DNA from: Achromobacter sp. HZ34
Lineage (GTDB): Bacteria; Pseudomonadota; Gammaproteobacteria; Burkholderiales; Burkholderiaceae_B
DNA length: 64,000 nt
Assembly (NCBI RefSeq): GCF_002209485.1
Contig: NZ_NJIX01000003.1
Location: 927,642-991,641, forward strand
Reading direction: 5' to 3'
Numbering within the stretch: position 1 is the stretch's first letter; every line of letters begins with the position of its first letter. Below are positions 25,812 through 35,109 of the stretch, piece after piece. A program made the position numbers and the translations under genes. The notes beneath the pieces were generated by a model that was not told where the DNA came from, made no database searches, and saw only the letters and a program-made list of their open reading frames with translations.

Positions 25812-27251
25812 TCAAGCAACCGGCGTTGCGTAGGCATGCTCTGCGAACGCACGGGTCGCCGCGAGCCCTTCCGGCGTGTAATGGGAACCGGGTGCCAGCT
25901 GGGCGATCAGATCGCTCGTGGCGGCCGCCGCCTGCTTGCGGCTCGCGTGGCGGCTCGCATACCGTTGGGCCGCGCGGAAACCCAGGTGACGACCGTTGAC
26001 CATGGGCCGGGCTTCCCGTCCGGGCAATACCGGCCCTGGCAAATACGCTTCGCAATCGCCGGCGATCCAGTCATAGATCGCTTGCAGTTCGAACGCATTG
26101 AAAACGCCGAACATGCACGCATGCGCACCGGACAGCAAGCCCCAGAATTTCGACTGTGCGGGGTCCTGGTGGCGCACGATCCAACGTTGCGCCTGCAATT
26201 GCTGAAGAAACTCCGGCATGTCTTCGGGCATGGACAACCAGTTGTTGACCGTGCGGCCAGCGATGCGGCAGTAGTCCGCATGCGCCGCCCTGCCGTAGCG
26301 GGACTTCTTCTGAAAGATCTCCACCACGACCTCGCCAGGATCGAAGCTGCTGGCGATCGAGGTCGAAGAGATGCCCACGTCATTGAGCAGGAAGCCGCGC
26401 TTCACACGCTCATAGAACTCTGCCTGTTCCACGGGGTCTTCCGGCATGAGATTGAGGACCGCATCGACACCCTGCCGCGCATGGCCGGAGCCAGCGTTGT
26501 CCACCGTCACGTGGACGGTGAAGTAGTAAGGATCGATGCCCAGCTCATCCAGTTCGTAGGCGGTGATATGCAAGTGATAGGGCAGTTGCTCGTAGCCCAG
26601 ATTAAAGCCTGCCATTTCCGCGGTCAGTTCGTGCCCATGCAGACCCAATGCCAACTGCACGGCGCCTTGTTCATACAACGCGTCCGCGGTCGGCTCCCAT
26701 CCATCGGCGCCCGTCGCGCGCAGCAGATTGGAGAACAGCGTGACATGGTTCTGGCTTTCGTCGCCCATGCCCAGTTCTTCAAGATAGGTGCGTATCAGCG
26801 GCTCGAAACGCGCATCGCCCTGATGCCGCAAGCTGCCGTACAGCCAGGAGCCATCCACCAATTTCGTCGGTGCGACTTGCGCCAGGAAATGCAGGGCGTG
26901 GGAACGCGTCATGAACATCTCGCGCTTGCCGCCTGCCTTGCGGCGCGCCAGGTAGGCTTTGTAGCGCTCGCCCACGGCGTCCACGTTGGCGTCCATCCAG
27001 GCGTAAAGCTGCCGGGGATCGTCCGGCAGCTCGGCCTTGGCGGGATCCATGGCCGCCAGCTGCCGGGCCAGCCACGCACGAGACAGGCCCAGCGTTTCGG
27101 GACATTCCGGGTCGCGTACCATGCGCTGGTAAAGCTGAGTATGGGAGTCCGCGATGTGCGCGGCCGATGGGTGGATCGAGGGGTTTACCGAGGGGTTGAC
27201 CGCGGAGGTCCGCTGAAAGTCATCTTGCAGCTCGTCTATTACGAAAGCCAT
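25812..27251 (-). CDS. Iron-containing redox enzyme family protein (haem-oxygenase-like fold)
   Basis: This 479-residue protein matches the haem-oxygenase-like metalloenzyme family annotated as iron-containing redox enzymes. Likely ligand residues sit in GLHGHELTAEM, HLHITAYELDELGID and FTVHVTVDNAGSGHARQG, where His and Glu recur at helix spacing. Members of this fold bind two metal ions and can cleave or oxidise small metabolites. The substrate here is unknown. The N-terminal ~40 residues contain an NPSVNPSIHPS repeat. The start at 27251 (MAFVIDELQDDF) is preferred over an upstream frame that adds an Arg/Pro-rich leader. It is divergent from the DHA2 exporter at 27460, 208 bases away. Confidence 0.7.
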   Translation of the reverse strand: MAFVIDELQDDFQRTSAVNPSVNPSIHPSAAHIADSHTQLYQRMVRDPECPETLGLSRAWLARQLAAMDPAKAELPDDPRQLYAWMDANVDAVGERYKAYLARRKAGGKREMFMTRSHALHFLAQVAPTKLVDGSWLYGSLRHQGDARFEPLIRTYLEELGMGDESQNHVTLFSNLLRATGADGWEPTADALYEQGAVQLALGLHGHELTAEMAGFNLGYEQLPYHLHITAYELDELGIDPYYFTVHVTVDNAGSGHARQGVDAVLNLMPEDPVEQAEFYERVKRGFLLNDVGISSTSIASSFDPGEVVVEIFQKKSRYGRAAHADYCRIAGRTVNNWLSMPEDMPEFLQQLQAQRWIVRHQDPAQSKFWGLLSGAHACMFGVFNAFELQAIYDWIAGDCEAYLPGPVLPGREARPMVNGRHLGFRAAQRYASRHASRKQAAAATSDLIAQLAPGSHYTPEGLAATRAFAEHAYATPVA

Positions 27252-27459
27252 TTGCCGATTCCGATTCAATTGATGCCTGCACTCTGGCAAATAGCGTGCC
27301 GCCCACGGCACAGCATGGGGTTGCGGCCTGCGCCGAACCCCGCCCGGCGGCCCCTGGCACAATGGACGGGCAAAAAACGTCTCAGGCGTTACCGCGGCGG
27401 CGAGCCGCTGCCGCCGCCCCGACGCACGCCATCGTTCTACCCACTAGTGGAGCTACCGC

Positions 27460-28908
27460 ATGAACCATCACGGCATCGAAGGCCGGCGCCGCTGGCTGGC
27501 CCTGACCATCCTCTGTCTGGGCGTGTTGATGATCGTGCTGGACACGACCATCGTGAACGTCGCCCTGCCTTCCATCCGCAGCGACCTGCACTTCTCGGAA
27601 ACCGCGCTGGTCTGGGTGGTCAATGCCTACATGCTCACCTTCGGCGGTTTCCTGCTGCTGGGTGGTCGGCTGGGCGACCTGTATGGCCACCGCCGCCTGT
27701 TCCTTGCCGGCCTGGCGCTGTTCACGCTGGCTTCGCTGGCCTGTGGCCTGGCGCAGACCCAGGAATTTCTCATCGCCGCGCGCGCCATGCAGGGGCTGGG
27801 TGGCGCGGTGGTTTCCGCGGTCTCGCTGTCCCTGGTGATGAACCTGTTCACCGAGCCCGCCGAACGGGCCAAGGCCATGGGCGTCTACGGTTTTGTGTGC
27901 GCGGGCGGCGGCAGCCTGGGCGTGTTGCTGGGCGGTCTGCTGACCACGGTGCTGAGCTGGCATTGGATCTTCCTGGTCAACATCCCCATCGGCGCCCTGG
28001 TGTACGGCCTGTGCGTGCGGCTGATTCCGCGCGGGCGTGGCCAGGCGATGGAGGGCCGCCTGGACATTGGCGGCGCGGTCACCATTACGCTGGCGCTGAT
28101 GCTGGCCGTGTACGCCGTCGTCAACGGCAACGAGGCAGGCTGGACGTCCGCGCAATCCGTCTCGATGCTGACGGCGGCGGCGCTGCTGCTGATCGCTTTC
28201 TTCGCCATCGAAGCGCGCGTGCGTGCGCCGCTGGTGCCCCTGCGCCTGTTCCGCCTGCGCAATGTGGTGGTGGCCAATGTGGTGGGCGTGCTGTGGGCCG
28301 GCGCCCTGTTCGCCTGGTTCTTCATCTCCGCGCTGTACCTGCAGCGCGTGCTGGGTTACGACGCCATGGGTATCGGCCTGGCCTTCCTGCCCGCCAACCT
28401 GATCATGGCGGCCCTGTCGCTGGGCGTGTCGGCGCGGCTGGTGATCCGCTTCGGCGTGCGCGGGCCGCTCACCGTGGGGCTGCTGCTGGCGGCAGCGGGC
28501 CTGGCCTTGTTCAGCCATGCGCCCAGCGACGGCGGCTTCGCCCTGCACGTGCTGCCCGGCATGGTGTTGCTGGGCCTGGGTGCCGGCATTGCCTTCAATC
28601 CCATGCTGCTGGCCGCGATGAGCGACGTGGCGCCCAGCGAATCGGGCCTGGCTTCCGGCGTCGTCAATACGGCGTTCATGATGGGAGGTTCCCTGGGACT
28701 GGCGGTGCTGGCCAGCCTGGCAGCGTCACGCACCAGCGTGGCGACGGCCGCGGGCGCCGCGCCCGCGCAGGCCTTGAACCTGGGCTACCAGGCGGCCTTC
28801 CTGGGCGGCACCGTCTGTGCGCTGGTGGCCGCCTTGCTGGCGGGATGGCTGCTGCGCACCCGGCTGCAAACGCAAGGTGAACCGCAACCCGGGCCGCAGG
28901 CGCACTGA
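27460..28908 (+). CDS. DHA2-family MFS exporter (EmrB/QacA type)
   Basis: This is a 482-residue, 14-segment drug/proton antiporter. LDTTIVNVALPSI in TM1 is the DHA2 signature, and GGRLGDLYGHRRLFLAGL is motif A. AMQGLGGAVVSAVSLSL covers TM4 and the start of motif C. It has GGAG 8 bases before the ATG. No membrane-fusion (EmrA) or TetR gene is adjacent. It is divergent from the iron-containing redox enzyme gene. Substrate unknown. Confidence 0.92.
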   Translation: MNHHGIEGRRRWLALTILCLGVLMIVLDTTIVNVALPSIRSDLHFSETALVWVVNAYMLTFGGFLLLGGRLGDLYGHRRLFLAGLALFTLASLACGLAQTQEFLIAARAMQGLGGAVVSAVSLSLVMNLFTEPAERAKAMGVYGFVCAGGGSLGVLLGGLLTTVLSWHWIFLVNIPIGALVYGLCVRLIPRGRGQAMEGRLDIGGAVTITLALMLAVYAVVNGNEAGWTSAQSVSMLTAAALLLIAFFAIEARVRAPLVPLRLFRLRNVVVANVVGVLWAGALFAWFFISALYLQRVLGYDAMGIGLAFLPANLIMAALSLGVSARLVIRFGVRGPLTVGLLLAAAGLALFSHAPSDGGFALHVLPGMVLLGLGAGIAFNPMLLAAMSDVAPSESGLASGVVNTAFMMGGSLGLAVLASLAASRTSVATAAGAAPAQALNLGYQAAFLGGTVCALVAALLAGWLLRTRLQTQGEPQPGPQAH

Positions 28909-28974
28909 ATCCACTGCGCCGGGAAGACTCAGGAAACAGGGGCAAGGTCGGTGCTGGCAACCCCGGCCCCTGCT

Positions 28975-30135
28975 TCACCCTTCCGATATGTCGAACAGGC
29001 GCCGGTGTTCCCGCATGGCGTAGCGGTCGGTCATCCCGGCAATGTAGTCCGAGATGGCGCGGGCCTGCGCCGTCTCGTCGGGGCGGCGATAGTCCGGCGG
29101 CAGCAGGCGCGGATTGTCCAGAAAGGCGGTGAACAGTTCGCGCACGATACGGCGCGCCTTGGTCGTCATCCGCACCACGCGAAAGTGGCGGTAAAGATTG
29201 TCGAACAGGAAGCGCTTGAGCACATCGGCTTCGGCGCGCACCGCCGCCGAAAACCCCGCCAGCGGCGGCGCGGCACGCACTTCTTCGACCGTGGCGGGCG
29301 CATGTTCAGCGATGCGCGCGGCCGTGGTCTCGGTCAGGTCGACGATAAGCGTATTGATCATGCGCCGGATGGTCTCGGCGATCTGGCGGCGCGACGCCAC
29401 GGCGGGGTACAGGCGCAGGACTTCGGCGTGATGGCGCGCGAACAGGCTCACGTCCTGCAACTGCTCCAAGGTGATCAAGCCGGAGCGCAGGCCATCGTCG
29501 ACGTCGTGATTGTTGTAGGCGATCTCGTCGGCCAGATTGGCCAGCTGCGCCTCCAGCGACGGCTGGCGCTTCAACAAAAACCGTTCGCCGACATCGCCCA
29601 GTTGCCGCGCATGCGATAGCGAGCAGTGCTTGAGTATGCCCTCGCGGGTTTCAAAGCACAGATTCAGCCCGTCGAAGGCGGCGTAGCGTTCTTCCAGCGC
29701 GTCGACCACACGCAGGCTCTGCAGGTTGTGTTCGAAGCCGCCGGCCGCCGGCGCCAGTTCGCGCATGCAGGCGTTCAACTCGTCCTGTCCGGCGTGGCCG
29801 AACGGCGTATGGCCCAGGTCGTGCGCCAGCGATATCGCCTCGGTCAGTTCCTCGTTCAAGCGCAGGCTGCGCGCCAGCGTACGGGCGATCTGGGCCACTT
29901 CCAGGCTGTGCGTCAGCCGCGTGCGAAACAGGTCGCCCTCGTGATTGACGAAGACCTGCGTCTTGTATTCCAGGCGCCGGAACGCGGTGCAATGGATGAT
30001 GCGGTCGCGGTCGCGCTGGTAATCGGTACGATTGGTCGGCGGCGGTTCAGCGTGCTTGCGGCCCCGGCTGTGGGCGGGATCGCAAGCATAGGGCGCCAGC
30101 ACAGTCATGTTCATCGCCGCCGCCCCATCGTCCAT
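28975..30135 (-). CDS. dgt: Deoxyguanosinetriphosphate triphosphohydrolase-like protein
   Basis: This 386-residue HD-domain phosphohydrolase cleaves dNTPs to deoxynucleoside and triphosphate. The metal site is visible as [14 protein letters not shown] and [16 protein letters not shown], with Asp in [15 protein letters not shown]. The gene overlaps the aroB stop (TGATG), so it is translationally coupled to the aroK-aroB pair. An alternative start at M8 (30114) would drop that overlap. It belongs to the shorter dGTPase-like group (about 380 residues) rather than the 505-residue E. coli Dgt. Confidence 0.9.
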   Translation of the reverse strand: MDDGAAAMNMTVLAPYACDPAHSRGRKHAEPPPTNRTDYQRDRDRIIHCTAFRRLEYKTQVFVNHEGDLFRTRLTHSLEVAQIARTLARSLRLNEELTEAISLAHDLGHTPFGHAGQDELNACMRELAPAAGGFEHNLQSLRVVDALEERYAAFDGLNLCFETREGILKHCSLSHARQLGDVGERFLLKRQPSLEAQLANLADEIAYNNHDVDDGLRSGLITLEQLQDVSLFARHHAEVLRLYPAVASRRQIAETIRRMINTLIVDLTETTAARIAEHAPATVEEVRAAPPLAGFSAAVRAEADVLKRFLFDNLYRHFRVVRMTTKARRIVRELFTAFLDNPRLLPPDYRRPDETAQARAISDYIAGMTDRYAMREHRRLFDISEG

Positions 30136-31217
30136 CAGACCGGGCCCACGGTGCGCGCCAGCACGCGCAGCACGGCGTCTTCGGGGGCCTTGCGCGTCAA
30201 CGCTTCGCCGATGCGCGGGGTCAGGACGAAGCGGATCTCACCGCCCTCGGCCTTTTTGTCGACCCGCATCAAGTCCATCCAACGCTGCGCGCCCAGGTCC
30301 GGCGCCACCGTGGGACAACCGATCGCCGCCACCAGGTCGCGCACGCGATCCACGTCACCGGCCGGGAAGCCGGCCACTTCGGCCGACAGTTCCGCCGCTT
30401 GCACCATGCCGCAACCCACGGCTTCGCCATGCAGCCAGGCGCCGTAGCCCAGGCCCGATTCGATGGCGTGGCCGAAGGTATGGCCCAGGTTCAGGATGGC
30501 GCGCAGGCCGCCTTCGCGTTCGTCCTGCGCCACCACCTGCGCTTTCAATTCGCACGACACCCGGATGGCATGCGCGATGGCAGCCGGCTCCAACGCCCGC
30601 AAGGCACCGGCGTTTTCCTCGCACCAGGCCCAGAAGACCGGATCGAGGATCATGCCGTACTTGATCACTTCCGCCAGCCCCGCCGACACTTCGCGCGCCG
30701 GCAAGGTGCCCAGCACGTCGGTATCGATTTCCACTGCCACCGGCTGATGGAAGGCGCCAACCATGTTCTTGCCGAGCGGATGGTTCACGCCGGTCTTGCC
30801 GCCCACGGACGAATCGACCTGCGCCAGCAGCGTGGTCGGCACCTGCACGAAGCGGATGCCGCGCATGTAGACGGCCGCCGCGAAGCCGGTCATGTCGCCG
30901 ATGACGCCGCCGCCCAGGGCCACCAGCACCGAACGGCGATCGAAACCGTTGGCCAGCAGCGCGTCGAAAATTTGGTTCAGCGTCTGCCAGTCCTTGTGCG
31001 CCTCGCCGTCCGGCAGCTCGATACGCAGCACGCGGCGCCCGCTGCGGGCCAGCGCGCGTTCGGCGCGCTCGGCGTACAGCGCGCCCACGGTGGGATTGGT
31101 GACCAGGGCGATGGCCGTGGCATCCGCGGGGATGGACTCGTCCAGGGCATCCAGGCGCCCCGGGGCGATACGGATGGGATAGCGTCCGCCAGGGACATCG
31201 ACGTCAACGACATTCAT
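30135..31217 (-). CDS. aroB: 3-dehydroquinate synthase
   Basis: This 360-residue, NAD- and metal-dependent enzyme makes 3-dehydroquinate from DAHP, the second step of the shikimate pathway. DGEAHK, the [19 protein letters not shown] loop and [18 protein letters not shown] are the NAD/phosphate-binding hallmarks, and the metal ligands include the His of [12 protein letters not shown] and the later [10 protein letters not shown]. Its start overlaps the aroK stop (ATGA) and its stop overlaps dgt, so aroK-aroB-dgt form one coupled unit. Confidence 0.97.
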   Translation of the reverse strand: MNVVDVDVPGGRYPIRIAPGRLDALDESIPADATAIALVTNPTVGALYAERAERALARSGRRVLRIELPDGEAHKDWQTLNQIFDALLANGFDRRSVLVALGGGVIGDMTGFAAAVYMRGIRFVQVPTTLLAQVDSSVGGKTGVNHPLGKNMVGAFHQPVAVEIDTDVLGTLPAREVSAGLAEVIKYGMILDPVFWAWCEENAGALRALEPAAIAHAIRVSCELKAQVVAQDEREGGLRAILNLGHTFGHAIESGLGYGAWLHGEAVGCGMVQAAELSAEVAGFPAGDVDRVRDLVAAIGCPTVAPDLGAQRWMDLMRVDKKAEGGEIRFVLTPRIGEALTRKAPEDAVLRVLARTVGPV

Positions 31218-31876
31218 GCTTGCTTGATCTCGTAGGCTTGCAGTTTGGGCACCAGCGACTTCACCAGGGAATAGACCGGCGTGCAGCCGGTTTCCACGGT
31301 CAGATGCGCGACCTCGCGGTAAAGCGGTTCGCGCTTTTGCAGCAGGTCGCGCAGTGTCGCGCGGGGATCGGCGGTCCGCAACAGCGGTCGGTTGCGATCG
31401 CGCGCGGTACGCCGGAACAATTCATCCACGCTGGCACTAAGATAGACCACGACGCCCTGCTCGCGCAGCAGCTTGCGGTTGCCGTCGGCCAGGATCGCCC
31501 CGCCGCCGGTGGCCAGTACGATGTTGCGGCGCGAGGCGCAGCGTTCCAGCGCTGTCGACTCGCGCCTGCGGAAGCCTTCCTCGCCTTCGATTTCAAAAAT
31601 GACGGGTACCCGCACGCCGCAGCGGGCTTCCAGTTCATGGTCCAGGTCGACGAATTCGCGCCCCAACGCACGCGCCAGGCCCCGTCCTATCGTTGTCTTG
31701 CCGGCGCCCATCATGCCGACCAGGAAAATAGGCAGGTCGTACGGCAAGGTCGCCCGCGGGCCGGGCAAGGGCTGGCAGGGGTCGTAAAGCAGCCCGGACT
31801 CGGAGTCCGGGCAGGAGGCGGAGTCAGTGTCCGGGGCCGGATCTTCGTCCGGGCAGGCGGGTGGGATGACGTTCAT
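31214..31876 (-). CDS. aroK: Shikimate kinase
   Basis: This 220-residue P-loop kinase phosphorylates shikimate. Walker A reads GMMGAGKTTIGR (residues 54-65), FVDLDHELEARCG holds the shikimate-binding Asp, and ATGGGAIL is the catalytic loop. The C-terminal lid has RDRNRPLL. Compared with the usual 170-180 residues there is a ~48-residue N-terminal extension rich in Asp, Pro and Cys (Cys 8, 22, 34). The ATG at 31876 is the first plausible start. A start just before LPYDLPIF is not available as ATG or GTG. It overlaps aroB downstream by four bases. Confidence 0.95.
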   Translation of the reverse strand: MNVIPPACPDEDPAPDTDSASCPDSESGLLYDPCQPLPGPRATLPYDLPIFLVGMMGAGKTTIGRGLARALGREFVDLDHELEARCGVRVPVIFEIEGEEGFRRRESTALERCASRRNIVLATGGGAILADGNRKLLREQGVVVYLSASVDELFRRTARDRNRPLLRTADPRATLRDLLQKREPLYREVAHLTVETGCTPVYSLVKSLVPKLQAYEIKQA

Positions 31877-31892
31877 GGTGAGTATTATCCCA

Positions 31893-31920
31893 TTGGCAAG
31901 AGTTGTCCGCGCGCTACACT
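31893..31920 (+). promoter_or_regulatory. Candidate promoter of the PBP1A gene
   Basis: TTGGCA (31893-31898) and TACACT (31915-31920) are spaced by 16 bases, about 70 bases upstream of the mrcA ATG in the gap shared with aroK. Confidence 0.45.
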
Positions 31921-31990
31921 GAACCACGCTGTTACAGAAACCGACGTTCGCGCCAGGGCCCGGCCGCGAGTTGCCCTTAAAATCGCCGCG

Positions 31991-34444
31991 ATGAGCAAGC
32001 CCCAGAACCCCTCCCAGAAAGACCAGCCCACCCATAGCGGCTCTCCCTTCCTCCGTTTTTTCGTCAAGCTCGGCATATTCGGCCTGGGCCTGGGGTTATG
32101 CGGACTGCTGCTGGGGGGCATGGCCCTGGCACTGGCCTGGCCCAATCTGCCAGACCTGCACGCGATGACCGACTACCGGCCCCGCGTGCCGCTGCGCGTC
32201 TATACGGCGGACAAGGTGCTGATCGGCGAATTCGGCGAAGAGCGCCGCAATGTGCTGCGTTTCAACGAGATTCCCGACGTCATGAAGGCGGCGGTGCTGT
32301 CGGCCGAGGATGACCGCTTCTACCAGCACGGCGGCATCGACTGGACCGGCGTGGCGCGGGCTGGGCTGACCAACCTCATCAATATGTCCAAGACGCAGGG
32401 GGCCAGCACCATCACCATGCAGGTGGCGCGTAACTTCTACCTGTCGTCGGAAAAAACCTATTCGCGCAAGTTCTACGAGCTGCTGCTGACGTTCAAGATC
32501 GAGTCCAGCCTGAGCAAGGACCAGATTCTTGAGCTGTACATGAACCAGATCTACCTGGGTCACCGCGCCTACGGTTTCGCTGCTGCCTCGCGCACGTATT
32601 TCGGCAAGCCGCTGTCGGAGATCACGCCTTCCGAAGCCGCCATGCTGGCCGGTATTCCCAAGGCGCCGTCCCGGTTCAATCCGCTGTCCAACCTGCCGCG
32701 GGCGCAAATCCGCCAGCATTACGTGCTGGGCCGCATGCACAGCCTGGGCTATCTGACCGACGCCGAATACCAGACGGCCATGAGCCAGCCCATCGTGCTG
32801 AAGTCGGCTGAAGGCACGCCGGCGGGCGGCTACTCGATACACGGCGAATACGTCGCTGAACTGGCGCGCCAGCTCCTGTTCGGCGTGTACCAGGACAACG
32901 TCTATTCGCGCGGCCTGAATATCTACACCACCGTGCAGTCCAAGGACCAGGAATCGGCCTACCGCGCGGTGCGCGAGGGCGTGCTGGACTACACCCGCCG
33001 TGCCCCCTACCCCGGCCCGGAAGACCAGCTGGACATGCCCGCCGGCGTCGAGAACAACCCTGGCCAGATGGATGAGTTCCTGGACGGCGTGCTGGACAAG
33101 TACAGCGACAGCGGCGACCTGCTGGTGGCGGTGGTCCTGTCGGCCAGCCCCACCGAGATCCGCCTGGTGCGCAGCTCGCGCGAAGTCATCTCCATCACGG
33201 ACAAGAAGGCGCTGGGCGTGGTGGCCCGCGCCCTCAATGACAAGGCCAAGGCGGAACTGCGCATCAAGCGCGGCTCCGTGGTCTATATCCACAAGCTGCC
33301 CGACGACAGCTGGGAAGTCATCAACATGCCGGCGGTGCAGGCGGCCTTCGTCTCCTTGTCACCGCAGGACGGCGCCATCCGCGCCATGGTCGGCGGCTTC
33401 GATTTCTACCGCGGCAACTTCAACCGGGTCACCCAGGCCTGGCGCCAGCCGGGTTCGAACATCAAGCCCTTCGTCTACGCCGCCTCGCTGGAACGCGGCC
33501 TGACGCCGGCCACCCAGATCTCGGACCAGCCTTTTGAACTGAGCGCGTCGCAGACCGGCTCCAAGGCCTGGAGCCCGAAGAACTACGGCAACCAGTACGA
33601 GCCCATGCTGACCATGCGCCAGGGTCTGTACAAGTCCAAGAACATGGTGTCCATCCGCATTCTGCAGGCGATCGGCCCCCAATATGCGCAGGACTACCTG
33701 ACCCGCTTCGGCTTCGACAAGTCGCGCCAGCCCGCGGTGCTGCCGCTGGCCCTGGGCGCGGGCTCGGTGACGCCCCTGCAGCTGGCCGGCGCCTACTCGG
33801 TGTTCGCCAATGGCGGCTACCGCATCACGCCCTACCTGATCGACAAGGTCACCGACAGCAGCGGCAAGGTGGTGATGCAGTCCAAGCCCGTGGTGGCCGG
33901 CGACTCCGCCGCGCGCGCCATCGACCCGCGTACCGCCTTCGTGATGGACGACATGCTGCGTGGCGTGGCCACCTACGGCACGGCCGCCCGCGCCCGCGCC
34001 GTGCTCAAGCGCAACGACATCGCCGGCAAGACCGGTACCACCAACGAATCGGTGGACGCCTGGTTCTCCGGCTATACGCCCAGCCTGGTGGCGACGGCGT
34101 GGCTGGGCTATGACCAGCCCAAGTCGCTGGGCTCGCGCGAAACCGGCGGCGGCGTGGCGCTGCCGATCTGGCTGAGCTATATGGGTGACGTGCTCAAGGG
34201 CGTGCCGGAGCAGAAGCAGCGTCCGAAGCCGGACGGCCTGATCTCCGAAGGCGGCGACTACTATTTCTCGGAATTCCCGCCTGGCCAGGCGGTGGCGCGG
34301 CTGGGCCTGCCGCAGGGCGATTCGCTGGGCGAGTTCCTGAACGCGCTGAGTTCGTCGACGAATGACGGCGACGGCTTCAACAATGCGCCGCAGAAACCGC
34401 AGGGTACGTCGTTCGGCGAAGGCTCGATTCCCATTCCGCGCTAA
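31991..34444 (+). CDS. mrcA: Penicillin-binding protein 1A, bifunctional
   Basis: This 817-residue inner-membrane enzyme polymerises and cross-links peptidoglycan. It has a short cytoplasmic tail, one TM (about residues 25-50) and a GT51 glycosyltransferase (SAEDDRFYQHGGIDWTG, TITMQVARNFYLS). The transpeptidase domain has the active-site SxxK in RQPGSNIKPFVY, SKN near base 33640, and the KTGTT motif GKTGTTNES. The start is the ATG at 31991. The long open frame upstream is antisense to aroK and is not coding. The C-terminal tail is Gly/Asn/Pro-rich. Confidence 0.97.
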   Translation: MSKPQNPSQKDQPTHSGSPFLRFFVKLGIFGLGLGLCGLLLGGMALALAWPNLPDLHAMTDYRPRVPLRVYTADKVLIGEFGEERRNVLRFNEIPDVMKAAVLSAEDDRFYQHGGIDWTGVARAGLTNLINMSKTQGASTITMQVARNFYLSSEKTYSRKFYELLLTFKIESSLSKDQILELYMNQIYLGHRAYGFAAASRTYFGKPLSEITPSEAAMLAGIPKAPSRFNPLSNLPRAQIRQHYVLGRMHSLGYLTDAEYQTAMSQPIVLKSAEGTPAGGYSIHGEYVAELARQLLFGVYQDNVYSRGLNIYTTVQSKDQESAYRAVREGVLDYTRRAPYPGPEDQLDMPAGVENNPGQMDEFLDGVLDKYSDSGDLLVAVVLSASPTEIRLVRSSREVISITDKKALGVVARALNDKAKAELRIKRGSVVYIHKLPDDSWEVINMPAVQAAFVSLSPQDGAIRAMVGGFDFYRGNFNRVTQAWRQPGSNIKPFVYAASLERGLTPATQISDQPFELSASQTGSKAWSPKNYGNQYEPMLTMRQGLYKSKNMVSIRILQAIGPQYAQDYLTRFGFDKSRQPAVLPLALGAGSVTPLQLAGAYSVFANGGYRITPYLIDKVTDSSGKVVMQSKPVVAGDSAARAIDPRTAFVMDDMLRGVATYGTAARARAVLKRNDIAGKTGTTNESVDAWFSGYTPSLVATAWLGYDQPKSLGSRETGGGVALPIWLSYMGDVLKGVPEQKQRPKPDGLISEGGDYYFSEFPPGQAVARLGLPQGDSLGEFLNALSSSTNDGDGFNNAPQKPQGTSFGEGSIPIPR

Positions 34445-34501
34445 CCGGAGGGAAGAAGGCCCGGCGCCGGCGGTCCGGCCCGAGCCGCCGCGACAGGGGC
34501 G

Positions 34502-34831
34502 TCAGAGCTTGACGGTTATCGGTACGCCGGCCGCGTCCGAACAGATCTGCGACAGGGCATCGGCCAGGCCGGGACCGCCGCGGGTATCGTTCCAGTGCTT
34601 GCCGTCGTAGCGGTAATGGAAACCGCCGCTACGCGCGGCGACCCATATCTCCTGCATGGCAGCCTGGCTGTTGACGACGACATGGGTGTCGTCCTCGAAG
34701 ACCAGGGTCAGCACATTGCCGCTGCGATTGGCCTCGATGTCCACATCCAGCGAAGCCGCCCAGTCGTCAGCCTGGCTTTCGAGAGAATCGAGCACCTGCT
34801 CGACCAATGCAAGAAATTCGGTTTCGTTCAT
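34502..34831 (-). CDS. cyaY: Bacterial frataxin, iron donor CyaY
   Basis: This is a 109-residue frataxin-fold protein that binds iron and tunes Fe-S cluster assembly. The acidic first helix (MNETEFLALVEQVLDSLESQ, then DDW) supplies iron ligands, and the beta sheet carries NVLTLVFEDD, QEIWVAARSGGFHY and DGKHWNDTRGG. The start at 34831 fits the family. A longer frame to 34879 would overlap the divergent lptM start. It lies between mrcA and lptM-lysA, an arrangement also found in related betaproteobacteria. Confidence 0.95.
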   Translation of the reverse strand: MNETEFLALVEQVLDSLESQADDWAASLDVDIEANRSGNVLTLVFEDDTHVVVNSQAAMQEIWVAARSGGFHYRYDGKHWNDTRGGPGLADALSQICSDAAGVPITVKL

Positions 34832-34863
34832 AATCCCAACCTGCATGAATTTCGGAGTTCCCA

Positions 34864-35109
34864 GTGTCCCATAAGGCAAGCAGCCGCAGGGTTCTACGCA
34901 TTGTAGCCACGCTGGCCACCGGCGCCTGGCTGGCGGGTTGCGGCTATAAAGGCCCGCTCTACCTGCCCACCGGCGACAGCAAGGAGCAGGCCAAGCCCCC
35001 CGTCGGCATCCGTCCGGCCCCGTTGCCGCCGACCATTCCCGGCAGCGCGCCCGACGTTCGCATCATCCCCGCCCTTCCTACCCTTCCGTCGACCGGTTCA
35101 CAACGATGA
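34864..35109 (+). CDS. lptM: Small LptM-type lipoprotein
   Basis: This is an 81-residue lipoprotein starting with GTG at 34864 (GGAG upstream). The lipobox and following residues, WLAGCGYKGPLYLP, match LptM (YifL), which in E. coli helps mature the LptD-LptE lipopolysaccharide translocon. The C-terminal part is Pro-rich. Its stop overlaps the lysA start (ATGA). The lptM-lysA pairing is widespread in proteobacteria. Confidence 0.88.
   Translation: MSHKASSRRVLRIVATLATGAWLAGCGYKGPLYLPTGDSKEQAKPPVGIRPAPLPPTIPGSAPDVRIIPALPTLPSTGSQR

Noticed and set aside
25749..28880. A 1043-codon plus-strand open frame
   Set aside because: It is antisense to the iron-containing redox enzyme gene and then out of frame with the DHA2 exporter. 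Its Arg/Gly/Ala-rich translation has no domain. It results from high GC.
31220..31990. Long in-frame extension upstream of mrcA
   Set aside because: It is antisense to aroK, and PBP1A's cytoplasmic tail and TM start normally from the ATG at 31991.
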